64,000 bases of DNA from Halalkalibacterium ligniniphilum (lineage in GTDB: Bacteria > Bacillota > Bacilli > Bacillales > Bacillaceae_D): contig NZ_ANNK01000144.1 in assembly GCF_000334155.1 (NCBI RefSeq), positions 62,001 to 126,000 of the forward strand, in the 5' to 3' direction. The translations under genes were made by a program, and so were the position numbers. Positions 17,377 through 28,252 of the stretch are shown here, piece by piece; position 1 is the first letter of the stretch; the number at the start of each line of letters is the position of its first letter. Under the pieces are notes generated by a model, which was not told the origin of the DNA, ran no database searches, and was given only the letters and a program-made list of their open reading frames with translations.

Positions 17377-18528
17377 ATGAAAACGATTATAATCGTATTT
17401 GTTGTTGCTCTAATTTGTTGTGGTTGCTCTGACAAAAAGCTCCTTGAAGACGTTGGTTTTATTCACGCATTGGCATTAGATATTCATAAAATCGAGGAGT
17501 TCGAAGAGGACGGGGCACTCCAATTCACAGTTGCTATTCCACAAATAGAACCGGAAGCCGAAAAAGATAGCGAAGTGTTAACAACCATCGCTCGAAGTAA
17601 TAAAGAAGCAATATTAAACGTCTCTCGTCAATCGGAACGAGATCTTGTTACGGGACAAATTCGAAATGTTTTATATGGAGTCAACTTAGCAAAAAATGGT
17701 TTACAGGATCAAATTGAAGCCTTGAACCGTGATCCTATTTTTGGTTCACGATTAAAAATAAGTATTATTAACGGACATGCAAGTGAATTACTAGAAAACG
17801 AATACCCAGCGCATCCTCGTTCTAGCAAATATATTGACAAATTATTAGATAAAGAAATCCGGAATATGATGGTCCCAGAATCTAGATTATACCAATTTAC
17901 AAGGGATTTATATGAAGAAGGAATCGACCCAGTAGCTCCCCTTTTAAAACACGCAAATGATGAGATTGTCGCTGATGGAATTGCCCTTTTCAAAAACGAT
18001 CAATACATAACAAAAATCGACCCGAACGATGCAAGAGTGTTTTTCTTTTTAAAAGGGGGATCTTCAGAAGGAACGCTTCATTTTGATATGGAAGATCCAG
18101 CAACAAAAAAGAAAGCACAGCTGCTGTATGAAGGGATTAAAAACAGACGAAAAATAAATGTGAGCAATGATGCAGATGGCGGAAATATACAAGCTGAGAT
18201 CGACATTAATGTTCGAGGCTCAATCTTAGAATACACTGGTTCATTAAACTTAACAGACGAAAAAGACATGAGAAAACTTGAATCAATGATTGAAAATCAT
18301 ATCAAAGAGGTGGCTTTGAGGTTAATCCGTACAATGCAAGACAATGAAGTGGATAGTATCGGAATCGGTATCTTTGTGAAAAACAGTTTATCCTATGAGC
18401 AATGGAAACAATTAAATTGGAGAAAAGCATTTCCAACGATTGACGTTAAGGTAAATGTTAATGCAGAGATTAAAAATACAGGCTTTATTAAAAATGCACT
18501 AAAAGTCAAAGAACAGGAAATGGAATAA
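17377..18528 (+). CDS. Spore germination lipoprotein, GerC family (C subunit)
   Basis: A 383-residue lipoprotein. The signal peptide ends with LICCGCS, giving a lipidated Cys near residue 16. The mature part carries the family features GFIHALALDI, LYGVNLAKNGL (usually G..LA..G) and the C-terminal SIGIGIFVKNSLSYEQWKQL. It sits on the outer face of the spore inner membrane as part of the receptor. Last gene of the operon; a 15-base perfect hairpin follows. Confidence 0.92.
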   Translation: MKTIIIVFVVALICCGCSDKKLLEDVGFIHALALDIHKIEEFEEDGALQFTVAIPQIEPEAEKDSEVLTTIARSNKEAILNVSRQSERDLVTGQIRNVLYGVNLAKNGLQDQIEALNRDPIFGSRLKISIINGHASELLENEYPAHPRSSKYIDKLLDKEIRNMMVPESRLYQFTRDLYEEGIDPVAPLLKHANDEIVADGIALFKNDQYITKIDPNDARVFFFLKGGSSEGTLHFDMEDPATKKKAQLLYEGIKNRRKINVSNDADGGNIQAEIDINVRGSILEYTGSLNLTDEKDMRKLESMIENHIKEVALRLIRTMQDNEVDSIGIGIFVKNSLSYEQWKQLNWRKAFPTIDVKVNVNAEIKNTGFIKNALKVKEQEME

Positions 18529-18567
18529 ATACATCTTCCCATTTACTCTTAGTCCTCGATTTCTTAA

Positions 18568-18607
18568 ATGGCAAAGCTTTTCCGTAATGAATGAAAAGCT
18601 TTGCCAT
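18568..18607. terminator. Hairpin between ger operon and gltC-like gene
   Basis: ATGGCAAAGCTTTTC pairs perfectly with GAAAAGCTTTGCCAT. It separates convergent genes, but no strong T-run follows on the plus strand. Confidence 0.6.
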
Positions 18608-18628
18608 GATTACACTCCCTTTATTGTT

Positions 18629-19525
18629 TTAGCCATTCTGCTTACTAAAAAACTCTTTAAGAAACTCAAAAAAAAGCGTTTCAGTTGGCAGCAATTGACG
18701 TTCTTTAGGAATGATAAGACCAACTGTTCGAGTCACACTCGGTTCAATAATCGGTATTTTTACCGTAGCGCGTGGCAAAGTATCCATTACGGTTATTTCT
18801 GGCAAAAGCGTGATTCCAAGGCTTGCCGACACCAGTCCTTTTAAAGCATCCACATCATCTCCCTCAAAGGATACCTTTGGTTCGAACCCCGCATCTGCAC
18901 ACGCATTCATCACCATATCACGAAAATACATTCCTTCAGGTAATAGGATGAAAGGCTCATCTTTTAATTGACTTAACTTCAATATCGGTTCGTTCGCTAA
19001 GTGATGATTACTAGGTAAAAGCGCAACAATATTTTCAGTAAACAAAATATGCCCTTCTAGCTTTTCTTCATCCATTGGCACAGGACCAAGTAAAGCCATA
19101 TTGTATTCACCATTTACAACTTCATCTACCAAATGATTGTAAATGTTTTGTTTTAATTGAAATCTAGCTTTTGGGTATCGTTCCCTGAAAGCTGAAATCG
19201 CCGTCGGTAGTGTATGTGCTGCCATACTAATTGGAAAAGCAATACGGATTGTGCCTCGCTCTGGATCTAAGTGTTCTTTCACTTCACGCGTTGCATTATC
19301 GAGCATTTTCATTGCTTGTGTCGTGCTTTCTAAAAACATTCGACCAATTGGTGTCAATCGAACTCTTCGCCCTTGTCTGACAAACAAATCAACACCTAGT
19401 TCTGATTCAAGATTAAAAATTTGTCGGCTTACTGCAGATTGTGCCACATGTAAAGCCTCAGCAGCCTCTGTCATATGCTCACGTTTGGCAACTTCCATAA
19501 AATACTTCAACTGCCTTAATTCCAC
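18629..19525 (-). CDS. LysR family regulator, GltC-like
   Basis: A LysR-type regulator of 298 residues when started at the GTG at 19525, which has AAGGAG nine bases upstream; the TTG at 19543 overlaps that ribosome site. The N-terminal helix-turn-helix reads LRQLKYFMEVAKREHMTEAA and LHVAQSAVSRQ. The effector domain matches Bacillus GltC closely, with LDPERGTIRIAFP, ALLGPVP, LPEGMYFRDM and GLVSASLGITLLPE. GltC controls glutamate synthase in response to glutamate metabolism. Here the neighbour is glutamate dehydrogenase, 1.2 kb away and divergent, so control of nitrogen/glutamate balance is a reasonable inference. Confidence 0.88.
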   Translation of the reverse strand: MELRQLKYFMEVAKREHMTEAAEALHVAQSAVSRQIFNLESELGVDLFVRQGRRVRLTPIGRMFLESTTQAMKMLDNATREVKEHLDPERGTIRIAFPISMAAHTLPTAISAFRERYPKARFQLKQNIYNHLVDEVVNGEYNMALLGPVPMDEEKLEGHILFTENIVALLPSNHHLANEPILKLSQLKDEPFILLPEGMYFRDMVMNACADAGFEPKVSFEGDDVDALKGLVSASLGITLLPEITVMDTLPRATVKIPIIEPSVTRTVGLIIPKERQLLPTETLFFEFLKEFFSKQNG

Positions 19526-20085
19526 AGTCTTTCTCTCCTTCAATCATCTAAAAATGATATTGATATTATCTTCTTTTTGTATTGATCAGATTATACCTAC
19601 AATATAAAATACACCTAAATAGAAAAATTAACAATCATAATATAATATTTATTTATTATTTCACCATTACTAATTTGCAGTATATATTTCTCAGCTGAAG
19701 AAAATTAAAGGGCATTCCTTTTTTGTGAAAAAACAAAAAAATTTGAAGCTAACCTATGGGTGGCACATAATCTGCACTTTCAACTTGAACATTGACCAAA
19801 TGAATTGTTCAAATTTATTCCTTTGACATGAATCATTATTTAAAGTGAGAATTACAATCGCTCACACACGTATCATTCAAATAATGATTCGGGTCATCTT
19901 TAAATTTAATGTTTTTTAAAAAACTCATAATAATAAGGGAGAAAGTAGCTTTGTTTGCACATTCACCTTTTAAGATAATTGAAGATTCCTAATATTGAAA
20001 TTTATATTGAACGACTCAAAATAGCCTGTACAACATACCAATTATATAAAGAAAAAATTATAACTTTTTTAGTAGGTGAACAACA
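19526..20085. other. Intergenic region with nested inverted repeats
   Basis: AT-rich. GAATCATTATTT (19830-19841) and AAATAATGATTC (19879-19890) form a perfect 12-base stem around an inner GTGAG/CTCAC stem. Further on, a ribosome-like AAGGGAGAAAG precedes a 13-codon open frame starting MFAHSPFK at 19952. No established function. Confidence 0.4.
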
Positions 20086-20238
20086 TTGACGAATACTGAC
20101 TGGAAAGATTGGCAAAAGCAAGTGTTACATGAAGAGTATGTAAAGCCTGAGTTATTAGAGGAAAAATTAAAGAAAAAAATGGAGGAAGTAAATCGAAAAT
20201 ATAACCCTAATTATTATTCTGTAATAACAAATAAATAA
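20086..20238 (+). CDS. Small hypothetical protein, 50 aa
   Basis: A short reading frame starting at TTG 20086 behind TAGGTGAAC, reading MTNTDWKDWQKQVLHEEYV and ending in YYSVITNK. Charged and helical, with no signal peptide or membrane segment. Codon use looks coding and the frame is clean to TAA at 20236-20238. Family not recognised; it could be a genuine small protein or the remnant of a larger one. Confidence 0.45.
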   Translation: MTNTDWKDWQKQVLHEEYVKPELLEEKLKKKMEEVNRKYNPNYYSVITNK

Positions 20239-22164
<1,926 letters not shown>

Positions 22165-22182
22165 GAAATATTCTAAAATTTA

Positions 22183-22229
22183 AAAAGGTGCTTGTGTTTG
22201 AGTAAGTGAAACATAAGCACCTTTTTTCT
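22183..22229 (+). terminator. Terminator after glutamate dehydrogenase
   Basis: AAAAGGTGCTTGTGTTT pairs, with one bulge, with GAAACATAAGCACCTTTT, followed by TTT. Confidence 0.85.
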
Positions 22230-22305
22230 TTCCTTAATTAATTAATGGTGAAAAAATCCATTTATATAATATTTTTTAAAATTTTATTGTGTGCAAGTGT
22301 CGTCT

Positions 22306-22905
22306 TTATTTAAACCAGCCCTTTTCTTTAAACCGAGCAATCGCTTCAATCCGGTTACTTACTTCTAATTTATCAAGAATGACGGAAATGTAATTACGCA
22401 CAGTACCATTCGTAATATAGAGCTCACTGGCAATTTCCTTTGTGTTCTTTCCATCAGCGATCAGTTCAATTACCTGTTTTTCACGCTTCGTAAGTGGATT
22501 TTCATTTTCATATGCTAAATCAACTAATTCTGGAGCATAAACACGTCGCCCGTCCATAATCGTGCGAATCGAGTTAGCTAACTCCTCACTTGGACTATCT
22601 TTTAACAAATAGCCACTTACCTCAGCTTTTCGCGCACGCTCGAAATACCCTGCTCTAGCAAATGTCGTCAATATAATCACTTTGCAAGGATACTCCTTCA
22701 ATTCTTCCGCTGTATCAAGTCCGCTTTTTAATGGCATTTCAATATCCATGATACATATGTCTGGCTGAAGCTGTTGAACAAGATTCAACGCTTCTTCGCC
22801 ATTTTTTGCTTTGCCAACAACTTCCATATCTTCTTCCAAATCAAGCAGCGCCCCTAATGCCCCTAATAACATTCGCTGATCTTCAGCAATCACAATTCGA
22901 ATCAC
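22306..22905 (-). CDS. desR: NarL/LuxR-family response regulator, DesR-like
   Basis: A 199-residue response regulator. The receiver domain has the acidic pair ED near residue 8, phospho-acceptor Asp in DICIMDIEMP (near residue 54) and Lys in LLKDSPSEE. The C-terminal LuxR-type helix-turn-helix is LTKREKQVIELIADGKNTKEIA followed by GTVRNYISVILDKL. Its start overlaps the stop of the kinase gene by four bases (ATGA). With the kinase and the desaturase upstream this is the Des pathway, in which the phosphorylated regulator activates des on cooling. Confidence 0.92.
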   Translation of the reverse strand: MIRIVIAEDQRMLLGALGALLDLEEDMEVVGKAKNGEEALNLVQQLQPDICIMDIEMPLKSGLDTAEELKEYPCKVIILTTFARAGYFERARKAEVSGYLLKDSPSEELANSIRTIMDGRRVYAPELVDLAYENENPLTKREKQVIELIADGKNTKEIASELYITNGTVRNYISVILDKLEVSNRIEAIARFKEKGWFK

Positions 22906-24038
22906 ACCAATCCCTCCTGTTTCGTTTGTTGAATGACATTTGGTACTCGAATGTTTAACGTGGTCCCATTTAATGGTCTTATCTCTAGGCTTCCATTCAC
23001 AAATTCAAGACGCTCCTTCATTCCCCGCAGTCCATTGCCTTTCGTGAAATCAATGCTTTCTGGAGTACCCATTCCGTTATCTTGGACTCTTATAAGCAAT
23101 TCGTCCGGAGACTGCTTTATCAAAATGTGACAGTACGAAGCTTGACTATGCTTAACAACATTCGTTACTGCTTCTTTTAAGCACATACTTACAACATTTT
23201 CCACCAACAATGGTATATTGATCAATTTTGGATTTCCTTCAATCGTAAATTTCTTTTGCGCAGCATTTAACATTTGCTGAATGCGAATGATTTCCTCTTC
23301 AAGGTTGGCTTCTCTCATATCTGTCACCATCTCGCGTACTTCTTTTAGTGCCGTTCTTGCCGTCTGTTGAATATCACTGATTTCACTTTTGGCTGCATCA
23401 GGATTTGCGTCCATTAATTTTCCAGCCAAATCACTTTTTAATCCAATGAGAGACAGCTTTTGTCCCAGCGTATCATGTAAATCACGTGCAATACGCTCAC
23501 GCTCTTCAATGACCATAAGTTGAGAAATCCTAAGGTTCGCATCTTCTAATTGACCCTCAAGCTTTTCACGCTTGTTCCGGTTGTAGGTGTTAAATGGCAA
23601 TAAGATCACACCAATCACACAAATCACAATAAATGGAAACTGAGAGAAAAATAATTCATTTTGGGTAAAAAAGCTGACGTTAACCGCAGCAATCGTGCTA
23701 AAAAGCAGAACAACATACAACGTGAAAAACCCAATTTTATTTTGAATGTTCCCGATAAAGAATGCTAAAAACAGCGCAAAATATACGTAGCCAAAAAACA
23801 GAGTCATAACAATACTTATCGCTATTTCTATCCCGACCCATACATAGACAAGCCAGCCCTTCGAAATAAAAGATAGGCGGTATGCAATGAAAAATAACAC
23901 GATCATCAAGATACCGAACGTAATTTCAATCCCTGATGAAGAACGAAAAATAAAATAGAAGGGCAAAATGCAAAAAACAATCCATACATAGACACTTAGC
24001 CCCGTGTTTTTTGGGAAAATGTTATACCAACTTTGCAT
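22902..24038 (-). CDS. desK: Membrane sensor histidine kinase, DesK-like
   Basis: A 378-residue thermosensor-type histidine kinase. The start is the ATG at 24038 preceded by AAGGAGG; earlier in-frame starts lack a ribosome site. Four to five membrane segments (residues 10-150) are followed by a linker coiled coil and the HisKA_3 motif ERIARDLHDTLGQKLSLIGLKSD with the phospho-His. An ATPase domain has NVVKHSQA and NGLRGMKERLEFVNG. The whole protein parallels Bacillus DesK, which senses membrane thickness and fluidity. Co-transcribed with the regulator gene. Confidence 0.92.
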   Translation of the reverse strand: MQSWYNIFPKNTGLSVYVWIVFCILPFYFIFRSSSGIEITFGILMIVLFFIAYRLSFISKGWLVYVWVGIEIAISIVMTLFFGYVYFALFLAFFIGNIQNKIGFFTLYVVLLFSTIAAVNVSFFTQNELFFSQFPFIVICVIGVILLPFNTYNRNKREKLEGQLEDANLRISQLMVIEERERIARDLHDTLGQKLSLIGLKSDLAGKLMDANPDAAKSEISDIQQTARTALKEVREMVTDMREANLEEEIIRIQQMLNAAQKKFTIEGNPKLINIPLLVENVVSMCLKEAVTNVVKHSQASYCHILIKQSPDELLIRVQDNGMGTPESIDFTKGNGLRGMKERLEFVNGSLEIRPLNGTTLNIRVPNVIQQTKQEGLV

Positions 24039-24285
24039 AGAGGCCTCCTTCATGCCAAACCGTTCATTCTGAATAAATACGATCAACGCCACAGTTCTTC
24101 TCTTCTTATCTTACACTGATTATCATTGCCATGCCTCATGATTCTTACATATTAACCGTAATAAACAAAACTTGTCTTTTCGCCAAATCCACCATCGCGA
24201 CAGCCTTAATTGCAGTTATACTTAGACCGTTAAATTTTAACGACTTCGATACTCCGTTGTAAAAAATTTTATGCTTTCCTAACGT

Positions 24286-24322
24286 ACGAAAAAACCTTCA
24301 ATACAAAGTTGAAGGCTTTTTA
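24286..24322 (-). terminator. Terminator after des
   Basis: On the minus strand GCCTTCAA pairs with TTGAAGGT across a short loop, followed by TTTTTT. It lies between des and desK, so desKR may have partly separate transcription. Confidence 0.65.
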
Positions 24323-24333
24323 CATCTTGCCAT

Positions 24334-25386
24334 TTATTTTCCTTGAAGGCTTGCCCCTCGGTTATCGATTTTTACCTCTTGCTTTGCTTGAGTCAGAAGG
24401 TGCTTAACTTCTTTAAAGCTAACAAACGTCTTTCTTTTTTCATCATAAAGACGGAAACGAATCGATTTTAAGCTAGAGCCGATCGTAATGGTTGTTGCTT
24501 TCTGCAATGGAGGTGTCGTTTCATGTACTTTTTCTAAATGATAGTTCGGTACTCTTGGGCTTAAATGGTGCACGTGATGATAGCCAATGTTCCCTGTCAC
24601 CCATTGCAATACTTTAGGGAGCTTGTAATAAGAGCTTCCATCGACAGCCGCTTTCACATAATCCCACTCGGTCTCATCTTCAAAATAAGAATCTTCAAAT
24701 TGATGCTGCACATAGAACAACCAAATACCAAGTAGCCCAGCCACAAATAAAACCGGCCCTTGAATGATAAGGAATGCCTGCCAACCAATCGCCCAAATCA
24801 TGAGTGCATAGACAGCAACAATCGAAGTATTGATGACATACATATTGATTCGTTCTTTTCGTTTTGCTCCTTTACGGTTCAAGCGGTTCGTTATTAAGAA
24901 AAGGTAGAGCGGACCTAATCCAAACATAATGAATGGGTTCCGGTAAAGACGGTATGCCAGTCTTTCTTTGAAGGATGCTGCCACATATTCATCCACTGTC
25001 ATGATCCATACATCCCCTGTCCCACGCTTGTCTAGGTTGCTGCTTGTAGCATGGTGGATTGCATGGTCTCGCTTCCATTTTTCATAAGGGAACATCGTAA
25101 TGATGCCCGTAATGGTCCCGAGAATATCATTGGCTTTCTTGCTTTTAAAAAACGAGCCATGACAGCAATCATGAAAAATAATAAAGATCCGAACCACAAA
25201 TCCTGCTGCCACAACTGCCAATGCAAGCGTTAACCAAAACGATATGGATAAACTTTGGTACGCAAGGAACCAAAGCAAAATAAATGGGAGAAAGGTATTG
25301 AGCATCTGTCGTATACTCGACTTAGCGTCTGATTTTTCAAAAGGTGCGACATTCTTCTTAAGCTGTGCTAGTTTTTGTGTACTCAC
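24334..25386 (-). CDS. des: Membrane fatty-acid (phospholipid) desaturase, Des-like
   Basis: A 350-residue integral membrane di-iron desaturase. Three histidine boxes are present: HDCCHGSF near residue 74, HHATSSNLDK near residue 112 and YHHVHHLSP near residue 274. Four hydrophobic segments surround them. In Bacillus, Des puts a double bond into acyl chains of membrane lipids during cold shock. The start is GTG behind AAGGAGG. It is upstream of desK and desR on the same strand, as in Bacillus subtilis, and the upstream inverted repeat may be the DesR target. Confidence 0.92.
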   Translation of the reverse strand: MSTQKLAQLKKNVAPFEKSDAKSSIRQMLNTFLPFILLWFLAYQSLSISFWLTLALAVVAAGFVVRIFIIFHDCCHGSFFKSKKANDILGTITGIITMFPYEKWKRDHAIHHATSSNLDKRGTGDVWIMTVDEYVAASFKERLAYRLYRNPFIMFGLGPLYLFLITNRLNRKGAKRKERINMYVINTSIVAVYALMIWAIGWQAFLIIQGPVLFVAGLLGIWLFYVQHQFEDSYFEDETEWDYVKAAVDGSSYYKLPKVLQWVTGNIGYHHVHHLSPRVPNYHLEKVHETTPPLQKATTITIGSSLKSIRFRLYDEKRKTFVSFKEVKHLLTQAKQEVKIDNRGASLQGK

Positions 25387-25468
25387 ATCTTTCCTCCTTA
25401 CGTGTATGTGTTACATTTTATTTTTGGAAAACCATTTGACTGATTCTATAATAAATAAGATTTTCAAA

Positions 25469-25519
25469 CGTTAGAAGTCATGAACGTCAAGTAACAGGTA
25501 TGACATTTGTCATACCTGT
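25469..25519 (-). promoter_or_regulatory. Candidate DesR-binding region upstream of des
   Basis: ACAGGTATGAC and GTCATACCTGT (25494-25519) form a perfect 11-base inverted repeat with a four-base centre. A further half-site-like TTCATGACTT lies at about 25475-25486. A TATAGA -10 at 25445-25450 without a good -35 puts the repeat about 56-81 bases before the start point, as expected for an activator site. Activation by DesR is inference. Confidence 0.45.
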
Positions 25520-25540
25520 ACGCTTTTTCTCCACAAAAAA

Positions 25541-25573
25541 GAAGCCTTCCCCTTTTATTAAGAGCAGGCTTCA
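25541..25573 (-). terminator. Terminator-like hairpin upstream of the des control region
   Basis: On the minus strand GAAGCCT and AGGCTTC form a stem followed by TTTTTT. It lies at the end of a decayed coding remnant and would insulate des from upstream transcription. Confidence 0.55.
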
Positions 25574-25849
25574 TGGTTGTACTCTTCCTTTCTAACAAGC
25601 TCCTTATTCAATTTGTTCCCTTTCATATGCTTCTTCAGGCAACGCAAATTCTGCTGACTCGATTTCAGTAAAATCCATAGGATAGCTTAACACATCAGGA
25701 TACAGATCAAAAATACCATTGAAATCGGGTCGAACTTCTGAGTAAGCGGTAACAAAATCACTAAGCCACCTTTCCCTGCCCCTCTTTTTTGTATCGAAAC
25801 TATAACCAACTCTCGAAAGCTTTTAAATTATTTTTACCATTTGTCTCAT
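25565..25849 (-). pseudogene. Decayed small coding sequence, unrecognised
   Basis: On the minus strand an ATG at 25849 behind AGGTGGAGA opens MRQMVKII, hits TAA at 25823-25825, then continues in the same frame through RERWLSDFVTAYSEVRPDF and FTEIESAEFALPEEAYE to the hairpin region. The amino-acid composition looks like real protein but the family is not recognised. The in-frame stop and lack of a clean end suggest a pseudogene. Confidence 0.35.
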
Positions 25850-26022
25850 TCTCCACCTATTTAATGGAAAATAATTAAAAAAATCATCCTCATTTAATGC
25901 TGATCCCTCATAAAATCTGCAAAAGCCTTTGTTTGGAAAGGTCACTGGACTATAGGCTCTCCTCTATTCGCAAATCAAGGTGGGTATCACCCATTTGTGA
26001 CTCCCTCCTCTTCAGACATTGA

Positions 26023-26502
26023 CTACAAAAGACGTTCAATCTCGGCTTTTAATTCGCTCGGCTCCGTTTGCGAGGAAAACCGCTTTGCAACCGTACCATC
26101 TTTTGTAATCAAAAACTTTTCAAAATTCCATTTTACATCTTTTTGACCATACGTTTCTTTTGTTTCTTCCGTTAAATAATTAAAAAGTGGATGAGCGTTC
26201 TCGCCATTTACGTCTACTTTTTCGAACATGGGGAACGTAACGCCATAATTCTTTTGGCAAAAGGATGCAATTTCCTCATTCGTTCCCGGCTCCTGCTCTG
26301 CGAATTGATTGCACGGAAAGCCGAGCACTTCAAATGGCTCATCAGCAAAGGTTTCATAGAGCTTCTGCAAGTCTTTGTATTGTGGCGTTAGGCCACATTT
26401 GCTCGCTGTATTGACAATAAGCAGTACCTTCCCCTTGTATTCATTTAGGGGTTGTTCTTTTCCTTCTAAGGTGACAGCAGAGAAATCATGCACAGTCGTC
26501 AT
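26023..26502 (-). CDS. Glutathione peroxidase family thiol peroxidase
   Basis: A 159-residue peroxidase of the GPx superfamily, reducing hydroperoxides with thioredoxin-type donors in most bacteria. The active-site Cys is in NTASKCGLTPQ (near residue 35), followed by LGFPCNQFAEQEPGTNEEI with the second Cys and the catalytic Gln, and by VKWNFEKFLI with the conserved Trp and Asn. Cys replaces selenocysteine. The ATG at 26502 behind AGGAGG fits family length; the longer frame to 26577 is not needed. Confidence 0.92.
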   Translation of the reverse strand: MTTVHDFSAVTLEGKEQPLNEYKGKVLLIVNTASKCGLTPQYKDLQKLYETFADEPFEVLGFPCNQFAEQEPGTNEEIASFCQKNYGVTFPMFEKVDVNGENAHPLFNYLTEETKETYGQKDVKWNFEKFLITKDGTVAKRFSSQTEPSELKAEIERLL

Positions 26503-26686
26503 TGGCGATCGCCTCCTAGAAAATGTTTCCTCTATCGTATCGAACAAAAGAGAGCAGAGCAAGGGAAGAGAGCTCAAATTAAGGGGATTCTTCTTTGAAG
26601 CAAAACATCTCTCACGTCATAGGTATTCGTCTTGTTCGATCTATGATACATTAATAAGGATTTAAGAATTGAAGGGAGCTTTATTC

Positions 26687-27037
26687 ATGACAAATCAAGA
26701 AGCAAACCATGCACTTCCACCAAAAACATGTACAATTGATCGGCTTGTAACGAAGCCGGATGATGTGAACAAAGTAATTGAAGGTAAGAAAACAGCCACA
26801 CGTCGTAATGGAAGATATGCAGATATTGGAGAAATCATGGTATTAAAAGACAAAAAGTTCGTAGTTGAACGCGTTTATTCACAAGCTCTTGGTGAGTTAA
26901 CCGATGAACACGCTCGCCAAGAAGGCTTTAATACGGTAGAGGAATATAAGGAAGCAATCTTGTCCTATCATCCTGGAATGCCATGGCTCCCGCAAATGAG
27001 AGTTTGGGTGCATGAATTCAGCCCAGTAAACGGATAA
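26687..27037 (+). CDS. ASCH-domain-like protein
   Basis: A 116-residue protein starting at the ATG at 26687 (GAAGGGAG upstream). DRLVTKPDDVNKVIEGKKTATRRN, then GEIMVLKDKKFVVERVYSQ and ELTDEHARQEGF, fit the ASCH fold, a PUA-related small beta barrel thought to bind RNA or nucleotides. The exact role is unknown. It is followed seven bases later by a small membrane protein, so the two may be co-transcribed. Confidence 0.7.
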   Translation: MTNQEANHALPPKTCTIDRLVTKPDDVNKVIEGKKTATRRNGRYADIGEIMVLKDKKFVVERVYSQALGELTDEHARQEGFNTVEEYKEAILSYHPGMPWLPQMRVWVHEFSPVNG

Positions 27038-27044
27038 CAGACAA

Positions 27045-27485
27045 ATGGATGTTTGGTATCGACTCTTACTCTATACTCATGTTCTTAGCGCCATCGCATC
27101 AATTGGACCTTTCTTTCTCCTATTGCCTGTAGTCAAAAAACTACGAATGGCAAACGAAGGAGAAATAAATGCATATCTAGATACCTTTCGTTTTGCGGTC
27201 AGAATCGCGAAGCATTCAGGTCATGTGCTAGTGGCAACAGGGATACTGCTTGTGATGCTCGGTCCATGGACTTGGGGGACGCCGTGGATTGTCTTGACGC
27301 TGATTATCCTATTTTGTTCATTATTTTTTCTGGCCCGTGCATTTTCTCCAACCATTAGAAAATTCCATGAAAAAGGTCAGGACAGAAGCGCTCTTGCTGA
27401 TAAACTAAAGCGTTCGATTTTGATTTACATTGTTTTATTAATGGCAATGCTTTGGTTTATGGTCGGTAAGCCAGCCCTCTGGTAA
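27045..27485 (+). CDS. DUF2269-like small membrane protein
   Basis: A 146-residue integral membrane protein with four predicted segments: YRLLLYTHVLSAIASIGPFF at the N-terminus with a conserved His, HSGHVLVATGILLVMLGPW, a third and a fourth segment. The layout resembles the DUF2269 family of uncharacterised inner-membrane proteins. It begins seven bases after the ASCH gene without a strong ribosome site of its own and ends at a strong terminator. Confidence 0.75.
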   Translation: MDVWYRLLLYTHVLSAIASIGPFFLLLPVVKKLRMANEGEINAYLDTFRFAVRIAKHSGHVLVATGILLVMLGPWTWGTPWIVLTLIILFCSLFFLARAFSPTIRKFHEKGQDRSALADKLKRSILIYIVLLMAMLWFMVGKPALW

Positions 27486-27512
27486 ACAACCTTTGATGCT
27501 CGTTTACACGGT

Positions 27513-27546
27513 AAACCTTGTTATTTTTTCATAACAAGGTTTTTGG
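27513..27546 (+). terminator. Terminator after the DUF2269-like gene
   Basis: AAACCTTGTTAT pairs perfectly with ATAACAAGGTTT, followed by TTT. Confidence 0.9.
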
Positions 27547-27597
27547 GCTTGGTCTTTAAAAAACTGCTAATCTAGTGATTTGTACTAAAACCGTGTA

Positions 27598-27984
27598 TTA
27601 TTGCACAGTTCCTCTTATCGTTTTTATTTTATAGATGAAGTAATAATATTTATATCCGACGATGATGACTAAGATGGTTTTTACAATCAAGCTTTCCGAT
27701 AGAATGAACGGAATGGCAATCATACAGTCAGCAAATGCGTTAATTGTGATTTTTTGCTGCAGCGTCAATGCTCTTTCTTTCAAAAATCCCTCTAAATGCT
27801 TTTTATATAGTGTGGTGCCTTTAAACCAGCGATCAAACCTTTCAGATCCTCTTACAAAACAAGCCGACGCTAATAGTAAGAAGGGAGTTGTTGGGACGAG
27901 CGGCAGAATAATCCCAATAATCCCCAAACCGATAAAGAAAAACCCCAAGCATAGATAAATAAATTTCTTTATATTTTTTATCAC
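27598..27984 (-). CDS. YbaN/DUF454 family inner-membrane protein
   Basis: A protein of 128 residues from the GTG at 27984, which follows AAGGAG; a TTG at 27999 overlaps that site. The family pattern is clear: GFFFIGLGIIGIILPLVPTTPFLLLASACFVRGSERFDRW, then LYKKHLEGF. Three to four membrane segments. DUF454 proteins are widespread and their function is not known. Monocistronic by spacing. Confidence 0.85.
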   Translation of the reverse strand: MIKNIKKFIYLCLGFFFIGLGIIGIILPLVPTTPFLLLASACFVRGSERFDRWFKGTTLYKKHLEGFLKERALTLQQKITINAFADCMIAIPFILSESLIVKTILVIIVGYKYYYFIYKIKTIRGTVQ

Positions 27985-28018
27985 TCTCACTCCTTGCAAA
28001 AAACGTAAACTATATTCA

Positions 28019-28074
28019 TTTCAACAGAAACTGCTAGATCACAATTTACCAATTGATTGGCATTCTGAAATGGC
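28019..28074 (+). mobile_element. 56-base scrap of an IS4-family element
   Basis: This stretch matches 54736-54791, the 3' end of the decayed IS4-type transposase gene, with only two mismatches (it encodes LPIDWHSEMA). The rest of the element is missing here. Confidence 0.7.
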
Positions 28075-28123
28075 ATATGGTTTCAGTTAAATGTAGTGAT
28101 TTAAAAATAAAATGTGACCATCA

Positions 28124-28178
28124 AACAATAGAAAAAATCCATGTTTTTTTATCGAAAGCATGGTTTTTTTCTATTGTT
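28124..28178. terminator. Long, nearly perfect bidirectional terminator hairpin
   Basis: AACAATAGAAAAAATCCATG and CATGGTTTTTTTCTATTGTT form a stem of about 20 bases. It lies downstream of the minus-strand small membrane protein gene. Confidence 0.8.
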
Positions 28179-28252
28179 AAATTTAGGGGGTATAAACTAT
28201 GTTAGAAATGTAGTTTATTTTTTTTCGAAAAAAAGCTTTGAAAAAAACCTTA

